Below, in pieces: positions 13,201 through 25,200 of a stretch of 64,000 nucleotides of DNA. This stretch comes from Siphonodentalium dalli (taxonomy: Eukaryota > Mollusca > Scaphopoda > Gadilida > Siphonodentaliidae). The notes beneath the pieces are model-generated. The model searched no databases, was not told the origin of the DNA, and saw only the letters and a program-made list of their open reading frames with translations. The stretch is from NCBI GenBank assembly GCA_032622095.1, contig CP136061.1:123826754-123890753 (forward strand). The letters are read 5' to 3'. The position numbers and the translations under genes are program-made. Position 1 is the stretch's first letter. The number at the start of each line of letters is the position of its first letter.

Positions 13201-16200
13201 TATATTTTCAGGCCTGATATACAGTAATGCCCTAAATAATCAACTCCTTAACCACAGCATAATTATGGGTAATTATTCAGGATTTAGTCAAAAATATGGC
13301 TTGTTGCCATTCATCGGAAAGCTCTCAGTGAGAGCTCAGTGAGAGCTTTCCGATGAATGGTAACAGATTGTGATAAAGGGTGAAGTGCACAAGTGAGGTT
13401 CTCATGTGGTGTTCTCATTTGAGGTTTCTGATGTAAGATATTGGTATTGAGGTTCTCCCATGGAGTTCTTCTGTGGGGTTCTCATGTCTCAAGAGACTTT
13501 GGTAAAAATTGTCTCACATTACTCATGCATTAAAAGAGTACCTGGTGGGAAGTTGATGGATATTGTCAGTATGATAACACTGATATGTGCACAATTCATT
13601 GCATCAACATGTTCTGTCTTGTTAGAAGATGGAACAATGGCCAGGGTAATAATTGGTGTTAACCCTTTGAACCCGAAAGGCCGGAAAACCGGCCACAGCA
13701 TGAACCTCCAAATACCCGAGCGGCCGGTATACCGACTGCTGAACCGGCCTTATACCAACTGCCATGTGTTTATTGTTTACAAACATTGTCGCGGTCGTCT
13801 GCTTCTCCAATAATTATGTTTTTGTTTGTATCCTGTTGCTATTGTGCTTAAACACACAACATCATGAATTATTGTGTTGATTGTGGACAAGACCAACAGA
13901 AACGCTCGTCACGTGATTTCGGAAAAACCTAACGCGCCTATGAAATGTCTAAAATGGGGAATAATACAATTGAATGTTCAGGGCAATGTGTCATCGGATT
14001 ATTTGAGGTATCTGCTTAGCAACCGTTGCTACCCTTAAAAAAAAGTCAGACTCACTCATCTGGCCATATATATATATATATAAATCAAATTTCACAATGG
14101 GGCATTGGCTGCATCGAAAATGCCATTTCCTAGGGCTGAAATACGTCGATAAAAGCTATAATTGCATTTTACTTTCAATTTCTGGTAGTTGCATAGCAAC
14201 CATTGCCAGGGCGTGATCGTGTGGCAATGTATCCCGATCTTAAAATACTCAGTGGTCCATGGGGAACATACATGTGAAGTTTCAGATCTGTGGCATCACT
14301 TAACTCTTTCGCTGCCACCCGCCACCACAGACGTACCGTACCCCCCAGTGCCACGCATCCTGTACATATATCCATGTATTTCAGGTATATATGGGTAATA
14401 CATTATATCTCAAGCAGTTTCTAATATAATTAGTTGAAACTTCACATGTATATAGACATAGGTATACCGTGTCGAATGCCGCCGTGGACACGCCCACCAA
14501 GGTCACGTGACATTGGCGGCCATCTTGGATTAGTGGCTATTTGCCGGCATATGTACAGTTTGTGTGGGTATGAATGGGTGTGTTGTTTGTTTTCTAATTT
14601 TCAACCCAATTATACGATGTCCAACAGTAAGGTACACGGGAGTAACCTATATGAACCCACTTTGGACATAAAATAGGTCACGTGACCTTGGCGTCCATCT
14701 TGGATTTATGCAAGTTGCCACCTATTTGTAGCAAAATGGGATACAATGGCGCACTTTGTTGAGTTCGTGCTTTTGTTGCTTGAATATTCCCTGATAGGTA
14801 CAATTCCAAATATAGATATATATATATAACCATACCCATATGTATATATACCTGCGGGGGGACATATGACCCTGCTCCGCCCCTTATAAGTCACGTGACC
14901 TTGATGGCCATCTTGAATTTCATGAAAATTGGGTTTTACGATGATTTATGTGAATTATATGGGTCACGCGGGCGTACGCATGGTCAACTCACCAGCATAA
15001 ATAATTTAGTTGCCTGTTATCACCACTGGAAAACGATACAATAGACAAGGGTTATTCAAAACCAGTAAAGGTGTATTATAAATAATAGGTATAAGTATCT
15101 TATGCGCCAGTATAGAGGTTAGTTACCCACCCGCCATACTATCCCGCCACCCTATCCCGCCACTCATAGTATCTTATGCGCCGCAGGCGCCCCTATAGAG
15201 GCTATTGCCCACATAAATAATAGGTATAAGTATCTTATGCGCCACAGGTGCCCCTCGATCATTAGAGTATAGAGGTTAGTTACCCACCCACCTCCCCATC
15301 CCGCCACTCATAGTATGTTATGCGCCGCAGGCGCCCCCATAGAGGCTACTGCCCACATAAATAATAGGTATAAGTATCTTATGCGCCGCAAGCGCCCCTC
15401 GATCACTAGAGTATAGAAGTACATGTAATAACAATAACTTCTTCAGTCCTGAGTCTTTTGCGAGCAGCCATTTTGGACTAATAACCACATGCTAACAATG
15501 ATGCAATATTCCGGCTCTGACTGTACTCCCATAACATCAGAAATAGCATGACCTTGAGGACATTGTCGCTTTAAATTGTTCGCGCGCAACAGTACTGCAG
15601 ATAAATACATTGTACACTGTCAAACATGCCGGAAAGAATAGAGTTATATCCCATACATTAGACTACATACCAAATTCGCAAAAATGCCAGATTGGCAGCG
15701 TCTTTGAAGTACGCATTTATGCGCATTTGGCAGCGAAAGAGTTAAACAGAACCAACACATTGCGCCTGAACACAGTCTACAATAAATAAAAAATAACACT
15801 GGGAGCCCAGGGTCATGGCGTCGATCGTTGTGGGGAGCCAGGGTTCAAATGGTTAAGGAGTCGATTACTTAGGACGATGGGGTCATTGTCACAAGGCTTC
15901 GGTCACATTCGTAGCCAGCTTTTTAAATCGATCACAAATGTAGCCAGCTTTTCGCCGGCGATCACATTCGTAGCCAGCTTTTCTAATTCCATGCTTTATA
16001 TGGCGCGAAATATGACTTCATCGCGTTCGTGACTAAAATGCCGATGTCATGCTCCAAAACTGACTTCGTTTATCAACTTATATTGGAATATATAATTCGA
16101 GCATCTAACGACATTAATCGGAAACCTCAGGTTATTAGATGAACTAATATCAAATTAAAATTTATGTTGTTTTTCATTCATCAACTCAGAAAAATGAGAC

Positions 16201-19200
16201 TAACCTAATCTTGTTCATTGAGGCTCGCATGAATGATCATGAATATGAAAAGCTGGCTACAAATGTGATCGCCGTAGAAAAGCTGGCTACATTTGTGATC
16301 GATTTAAAAAGCTGGCTACGAATGTGACCGGAGCCTTGTGACCATGACCCCATCGGCATTACTTAGGGCATTATTGAAACAAATATACCATCAAATGCAC
16401 AGAATAAATGGATTGATTATTGTTATTAGTTATGTTGGACATCACCACAGTAACTGATTATTATCAATGATCATGGATAGTGTCAGTAACTTTGAATTAG
16501 ACTTACTCAGATAGTTTACATGTATTGGGGAAATGAGGACTGAAGTCTATCGGACCATTCTCAGATTTCTGTGATGCTCTTATTGTGCCCTCGGGTTTGG
16601 AGCTGGTCATCTGATACCTAAAACAAATGAACCACATATGAATCAAATTCACTATAGAATAGATTTTAATTCAAGGTTCCATACCACCAGTTATAACAAT
16701 ATATATTTTTATATAAACCAAGTTTACAACGCTGAAATAGTGTTCAGATGAGCAAGTGAGTTCGTTGCTTTAAAATTTGATTACAAACAATAAACTAAGG
16801 CATTCAGAATGCTGCAATGCATCTGTTAGAGATGATATTTTCAATGCAATGCATACTTTATATGGCATGGTCATGACATTTCTTGTTTTCAATTGATCAA
16901 ATGTGTTGGCTGTCTTCGAAGAAATGGAAAATCGACTTGTATTTATATCAATAAAGTGTTAGTATGATTTGACAGGTTTGATAATATTGTGGAATTAATT
17001 TATGATATGCAATACTGCAATTATTTCAATATCAAAATTATTACCTGCAATTATTAATCTGGAAGATCTGCAGTATAACGTAACGTACACACGTGTGTGA
17101 AGAGTTTAACACAGAAAACGGATCATGACAATGCACTGTACGGACCAATGCAATGTACTAACCAAATGCAAGGGACTCTTATGAATTCTACTTTATCACT
17201 GTATCCCGGTAGAAACAATATCATATCAACAAACCATATTTTATTTACAGGATTAACCCTTTCATGATGGGAGTTATGCTGGTGCAGCATTAAAGACCTG
17301 TGCCAGTGCATTCTCTTATATATGCGAATCTCCCATAGGGAGCCTCGCATATATAAGAGAATTCACTGGCTTACGCGGTCGAGGTAATATTGTTAGGCCA
17401 ATGCATTCTCTTATATATGCGAGGGGCCCTATGGGCGACTCGCATATATAAGAGAATGCATTGGCACAGAGTTTTCGAAAAATTCAGGAAGCTCCAGTCA
17501 TCAAACTGTTAAAGGCATAATGTTTCGTTGAAAATATATGAAATAATGGTGAAATATCTTTCTCTAATTTCTTTACCATCAAATAGAGTTTTTATTTTTC
17601 ACAGATGCTTAGAGCTAAAGGGACCCAAGGCACTCACAGTGGGTAAATTTGCAAAAAAATACAAGGGTTGCACATCAAAGATGGCTCTCGTAGAGTTATT
17701 TTGCCCATAACAGCGAATCTGTCTATTAAACCGAGATTCACAAAAATGGACAGAACTAAGGGCCATAACTCAAGAAAAACAAATTGGACAAATCTGGTTT
17801 TTGAACTCAATCAAGATATTATTGTGAAAGATCAACATACCCAGTGCGAATGGAATTGGTTGAAGATTGTTCAAGTTATCGCTCTAACGGTCATAAAAAT
17901 GTTAAAAATGGACAAATTAAGGGCTGTAACTCAAAAAAAAAATTAAGACAAACCTCATTTTCGAACTCGATCTAGATATTGTTGTGCAAGATCCATATAC
18001 CCAATATGATTGGAATTGGTTGACATTTGTTCACGTTATTGTGCTGACATTCATAAAATTGCTAATGATAGACAAACTAAGGGCTCCAACCGGCAAAAAA
18101 ACATCGGACAAATATAATTTTCTATCAGAATCGAGATATTGTTGTGAAAGATCCGCACACCAAATATGAATACAATTGGCAGATGTTTGTTGAAGTTGTC
18201 ACGCTAATGGACAAAAAATTGCTATAAATAGAAACGAGTGCCATAACTCTGGTTAGTAAGTTGGAGTGGATACAAGTTTATGTGTGCAGCTGTCGCAGAT
18301 AAGACAATAAACTCACATACCAAAAATTGTCAAAATCCATAAATAAACGGCTATGTTATATAGGTTTAGGGCCGCCAGCCAGCCTGCTAACCGTCAAAAC
18401 CATAAGTTGAGTTTTTGAAAAACCAACTTGACTAACGTCTGCGAAAACATCACCACCACCACTAATAAGAACATGGATAAATGGATAAACTTAGTTCTTA
18501 TATTCATTATTGATAGTTCTCCAATGACGAAATTTCACGGGTTGAAACCATTGATATGTAAACAAAACTGTTAGTGTTACAGTAATTTAAAAACAAACAT
18601 CGCTAATCATGTATAGCAAGTTCAAATATTTTATTCTGAATATGATTTTAAGAATAATTTTAAATGGTTTGACCTTTTCCAATGTTCACCATCAAGTTTT
18701 GATAAGATTTTGGTATCTTATTGGACTAATTTGACTATTATCTGTAATTCCACTGTAACAGTAATGTTGACATAACAATGGTTTTGAGATGCGAAATCTC
18801 AATATTGAAGAGTTATTTTATTATATATTTTGGAACTTCTGTCTGCCTGTGTGTGTGTTATAGACTCGAAAACTGCTTGACCAATCTGACTCAAATTTGG
18901 TATGTACATGTAGGCCTACTTTGATCACGGGAACAATATTGGTGGGTTCAATTTCATGTGTGACCATGTCCTTGACCTTGCTCATATGCACTCATATAAG
19001 CATGTTTCTGGACCGATCAAACAATAGTTTTTTCCTTTCTCCTAATACATTTCAACGTTGTTTGCTCAGTATTGTTCAATGCAAGAAATCCCTAAATACC
19101 CCAGACGAAGTTGAGCATATCAGCTAGTCATTAATAATGATAATATGAACAAAACATGTAGTTGATTGCTGTTTAAAGACTTTTATGTCATTTCGCACGA

Positions 19201-22200
19201 ACCCACTTCGAAGACCTTGTATCGTTTTAAAGATCTAAATCAGGGTTTCCGCCAGGTCGGCTGCGGGTCCGTCCCACGGACCCATTCCCCTCGCAGATGA
19301 TCTGTTGATTCATACATGTAACAAAATTCAGTAGCAATATGTCATCAAAAATCCGGCTGCAACCGGAGTTTGGGGGGTTAAACAGAATACTGGTGAAAAA
19401 GCGGGTTAACTGAGCAGAGTGTGTTACCGGTTCAGCGTAACCCTTTGAAATCAAAGCGCCAATACTACAACATATAATGTGTGGTGTGCATTGAAATAGC
19501 GACGTTATATACAGCATAATAAATGTCGTGGTAACATCAAAGAATGTTGGACTGCTGAGTACGGATATTATTTTTGCGCGGGATTTCTGTGGTTGAAACT
19601 ACTCACGCTCGGAGCTCCCGTGCTATCCGTATCGTACGATTACATAATTTGATCAAAGAATGCCGAATTGCTGAGTTAGGTAGAGTAGGGATCAACATAC
19701 GCCAATAGGCGGTTCTCCTACCAAAGGAGGCATCTACCTCCGAGATCCCGTGCTATCGTACTGTTATAATATGGAACCTGTCCCAAATCAGTCTTTATAG
19801 CGGGAATTCATAGTGACAACACCATTCATTTGACCCATATTACATGCATGGAGGATAAACACAAAAAACATACCGTCCCCCAATATGGAGATAAAGCCAA
19901 AGTACGGTCAATAATAGTTTCGTTGTCCCGCCTGGGTCCCCAAACACAAACAACGGCGCACATGTTCCCATTTCCCACCAAAACTCAATTATATTTTATA
20001 ACATGTTGGCTAAAACTCTATAGCAGCAGTTGTCAGTTGTTGGATTAATACAGACTATTGACAAGCTACGCGTTCCGAGTTTGAAAGATTTTGCAACCAT
20101 TCGTATTTCGCCGCTATAAATATCTCCTATGGACAAGTCCTGCAGTATATATGACGTCACAGCGCATAAATGTAGTTTTACGATTGACAGAATACATGGA
20201 AAAATCAATTTCATTTTCACGGAAGCTACTTGAAATTCTAGGAAATACTTAATTCAATTCTCCCAGCTAGGTAGTATTGGACAATGCATAGATGCTTTTT
20301 AGTGTTTAGTTTCATTATACCTGTCGGAATCTTATTGTAAGTTATAAAGTTTTAGACACTGTAACTTGTAGCTTGGTATAGTCTTCAATCAGAAGGCAGT
20401 CTTACGTGCGTAATTACATGATTAATTATCTGGATATCATCAACAGAATTAATGCACCCACGGAAAATGATCAACTTGTGTAATATACGTAGCTTTGGAT
20501 TGCTTTGTGGGACACTCAGGTGCAAGGAAATGGCTACTTTTAAGTGTCAAATAAAAAAAAAATCGCCCAACAGGACGAACCATGGTCGTCCCGTCGCGTT
20601 ATGTGTTTCCCCAATACGAACTCATTAATTTTCCCTTGGCGGAAACCCTGTCTAAATATAATTCCCCCCACCCCGATTATTTCCTTTCGAAAGCTTCAAT
20701 TTTTTTTATGGAACTGTGCCATAAAATAGGATGAAAAATATATATTCTGCCAAGATATGAAACCAAGTGCATTAGAAGTGGCAAAGAAGGATTGCAATTG
20801 CTCACTTAACTTTGAACATATCCTCCTGTTTTAACTTCAAATACTTTGCATATGTAACAATAGAGAACCATCCTTGTTGGCCTTTAACCTTTTCATGATG
20901 GGAGCAGTGCTTGTGCAGCATTAAAGATCTTGTGCCAGTGCATTCTCTTATATATGCAAGTCTCCCATAGGGAGACTTGCATATATAAGAGAATGCACTG
21001 GCTTATAAGATCAAGGTAAATATTGTTAGGCCAATGTATTCTCTTACATAACAGAGGCTCCCTATGGGAGACTCGCATATATAAGAGAATGCAATGCCAC
21101 AGGGTTTTTGGAAGATTTCAGGAAGCTCCAGTCATGAAAAGGTTAAGTTAGTTTAATAAAATAACTCACATCACTTCATTATTTGATCTTGATCCACCAT
21201 ATGGCATGAATGGAATCCGTCCTGTAGCCGCATGGTAAAATGTAGCACCAATACTCCAAATATCAGCACTGTAGTCAAATGCAATAGTTGAATGACGCTC
21301 AATAAAAGCTTTTTTGTAGAGGTTAGGATGCTGAAATGAAAGAAAATGTAAAAATAGCTCGGAAACGATTCAGATATGCATTGCTGAATTGTCTAGTTCA
21401 CATGTTTCTGCTGATTATGGTAACTAGGATCACATAGGATCTCTGAAGATTTGATTTGGGTGGCCAAGATCTCTAAATATCGTCCTATGAATGGGAACTT
21501 AACCCTTCTATGACTGGAGTTTCTTGAAATTTCACAAAAACCCTGTGTCAACACATTCTCTTATATATGTAAGTCTCCCAAATGGAGCCTCGCATATATA
21601 AGACAATGCATTGTCTATCTTGACCTTGTAACCCAGTGCATTCTCTTATACAGTAAAACCTCTCTCTATAAACTGAATCCCTCTCCATATTGAACAAACT
21701 GTCCAGTCCCGAATTCACCCAAGTGCATTCTCACAAAAACTTACCTCTGTAAACCAGAAACTCTCTATTCTGAACATCGAATGGCTTTTCTAGTCCATAT
21801 GTGAATGAACTCATTAATTTTTACCTCCAAAATCCGAACATGGAAATTGACACCAACCAAACGCATGTGTGGTAGATTGGGGACTTGTTGGCTTTGGTGA
21901 AGACTGGAGATCCCTTATAAAAGTTAAAATCTCTGGTCTACATTAAACTCTGAGCTGTCATTTTTGTGACGGCTCATTCATTGGGACAGGTTGATTAAAA
22001 ATGTATTGGTGACAATATGCTACCATCGTGTACTTTTTTCATTAGCATTTAGCTTGGACAGTGGTCGTAAAAATAAAGGGTCCACCTCAGCGCAATGATT
22101 GATGTAAAAACAAAGTGTCAGTGCTCTGTTCTCTCTGAAGTCACCATTGTTCACACAATGTGTGAAATAAATACATAGTTATCCAATCAGACACCTGCTG

Positions 22201-25200
22201 CTATAATCCGGTTAAAAAAAACTACTAATTAAATCCGTATTCATATACAAGAGTATGAAACTACAATACCTGTGGTACATTAATTTTGTCAGCGACATTT
22301 TCAAAAACTGCAAATCACCGTAAAATTTATCGTTTTCCACTTTTCCTGCCTTATCTATACATCTATTATGTCTTATTGTAATTCAATTGAGTATTTGTCA
22401 TTAAAAACAAGCATTCTGATTGGCCGAGAGCGGCTAACTTTCGTTTTCGATTCACCGACATCGGCCGCTTCAGTGTGCATCAAATCTGAATGTGGCACGG
22501 TACAATTTCATCGGCACAGAACGGAGTAGAGCGAAACGAGCCAATACGCCCCACAGGAAATGGTTACGGAGCAGTGTTCCGAGTAACGCAATGAACAAAC
22601 CCAATGATTTGTGCACGGTGACAATGGCGAAATGAAAGTCTCGATTCGTGTCATGAAAATGACTAAATGATACTTTTTATACAGTTTTTTTGCAAATTCC
22701 TTGCTAGATTGAATTACAATGGAGATAAACGTACCCTGTTTCGTTGTACATTCTGGGATTCGAGCATGAAAACAGTTTGTGAACTCGCCGGCAAGCCAGC
22801 TCGTTCACAAACTGTTTTCATGCTCGAATCCCAGAATGTACAACTCAACAGGGTATGTTTATCTCCTAAATATACCATGTTTTTAATTCTTATTAACCAT
22901 GTTTTATATATTATTATTTATATTTTAGTCGGTACTTTATTGAGTAAAGTTAAATTAATCAATAATGAGTTGGTTGAGCCTCGAAAACTCTTAGTAATGA
23001 TGTCAATACATTCCGATCGTAGTGCGATTTTCTATAAACTGGCCAGTCCGAATGATGTTCAGTTTGGAGAGGTTTTAATGTATATGCGAGGCTCCTTATG
23101 GTAGATTCGCATATATAAGAGAATGCACTGGCACACGATCTTTAATGCTGCACCAACTCAGCCCCCATCATGAAAGGGTTAGTCTGCTTCAATTTGAATA
23201 TTTACATATAGTTTCCCTGTCTTAAAGTGATGTGAAACACTCCGGTTGGGTGATCAAATAGATATGGAGAATATTCTTGCTCAAAGTAGTTATATTCAAG
23301 AATATTAATATAAAGTTATAGTACACATACCGTCATTCTTATATATTAATTAAATGCAATGACTCTCGATGGCGAAATCATTTGCGTTAGTTTATCGCCA
23401 ATTGTCGCGTCCCGAATCGAGATGTAAATATTTACAATTATGCGTAGTTCACACGATTATATCTATGGAGTGATATGGTCAATTTCTTTGAGATTTTCTG
23501 TGATGTTAGTAGAATGCTACATTCCCAGTTGACATAGCGCCTGAGTACTAACTTATCAGTTTCTCGCACCCAAACAAGTCCATAATATGTCTTTAACAGA
23601 TGTGCCTATTTTCACCGCATGAAAAAAGTTTTTCTATTCTTCCTATCATCTTAACTTATATAAGAATTGTCTCGTCGACACAGACTACATGTCTCTGAGA
23701 CAAGAGTTAGAAATTCTGGGTACCTTGAGGCCAATCAACATATTATCTTAATAATCTTCTGTACTTGAATGCTCCATATACATCACTCCACATGAATAAT
23801 AGACCATTCAAATGTATACTTTCATATTACTAAATGGGATTACCATTTTAGTAATTAAATGGATAAATGAATCTACTCACCAGGTATTCTTCTGTGCCCA
23901 CGAGAGAAGGAAATACATCTGACTCAGCAACTTTCTTGGTGGTTCCAAAGTCAGATAATTTGTAGACAGATGTGCCATCTTCTGACACGCCACGTAGCAC
24001 GTTGCCAGGTTTTATATCTCGATGGAGAAATCCCTTTGATCTCAGATGACTGATTCCTGAACCTGGCGACAGAGAATGAATTCAACAAAATTCTCTTTAA
24101 CATGCCAGCCCGTCTGTGCAAAGGCCAAAATACAATGAAATATGTTTCCAGTAATGGGTCCAAACTAAATTGGTGCGGTCAGGAAGATTTTCTTATATTC
24201 TTGAGTCAGAAATTCAAAAATGTCTCCAATTAAAGTGATATGAAACACTCTGGTAGGGTGATCAAATAGAAATGAAGAATAATCTTGCTTAAGGTAGTTA
24301 TTTTTACAAATATTAATCCAAACTGACAACATACACTGCCATTATTATATATTAATTTAATTCAGTGACTCTCAGTGGCAAAATCGTTTTCGTTACTTTA
24401 TCGCAGATAGTTGCGTCCCGAATCGAGAAGTAAATATTTACAAATGAATTTAGTTCAGATGATATTTTCTACATGGTACGGTCAACTTGCTTGAGATTTT
24501 CGATGATGTAGTAAAATGCTACATTCCTCCAGTTCGCATAGTGACTCATTCGACTGTTGTTAACATTTTAATTTAAGTTGCAAAATCTTTTGCCTTTTGG
24601 CCCATTTATTATCCCAAATTAGCTGCTTTTCGGTACTGTTGAGTTGTACGAGCATGGAAGCATGTGTGACATGATATTCTCTAGTTTTCAATCGATGAAT
24701 ATGGTGGCTAGTGTTGAAACGATTAATCGACTAGTTGAAGTCGACGCGATTATTAAATTAGTCGATCCCGAAATCTGCTAGTCGATTAGTCGGGAAAAAG
24801 CACTACCTATGTGCTATCATGACAGCAGTGCCATTGCACGGCCATATTATCACGTAATCTGTAACAGTTAACACATATTAACTTCTTAAGGCCTTATTGC
24901 ATTGTTCCTTTTATGATGCCACTGCCATCAGTCATGCACGGGCGGTGAACTCCATGACCTGAACTGAACCCAATGTATGCACGTGTAGGCGCGGTTTCTT
25001 TTATGTTGATCATCAAAGACATGAAGTGTCGCTGATGACTGAACACTGTCTAGTTCGATGTGACGCAATTTACCAGTGATAACTTCTCACTGTGGCATGT
25101 GTAATACTAGAGTAATGATGCAACAAAATGGCTTCAATGATATACGAAACATAACTCGCGACAAGTCAAGCTGGTAAAGTAAACTCAATAACTGAATAGA

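Larger units (their letters stand above)
13659..15856. mobile_element. piggyBac-like element (outer), TTAA-flanked
   Basis: The left end TTAACCCTTTGAACCC and right end GGGTTCAAATGGTTAA are inverted and flanked by TTAA (13659-13662, 15853-15856), the piggyBac hallmark. It contains a second, complete TTAA element (14300-15745). No transposase is recognisable. It lies in the intron between kinase 1 exons F and E. Confidence 0.75.
21499..23182. mobile_element. Double-hairpin piggyBac MITE, copy 3, split by a Tigger-like element
   Basis: It starts TTAACCCTTCTATGACTGGA and ends CCATCATGAAAGGGTTAG, where the final TTAA has become TTAG. The second hairpin is cut at a TA by the element at 21651-23080. 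It is in the kinase 1 intron between exons D and C. Confidence 0.78.

Noticed and set aside
22667-23104. 145-codon frame in the Tigger-like element
   Set aside because: It runs across the hairpin and out of the element end into the host MITE; not a transposase.
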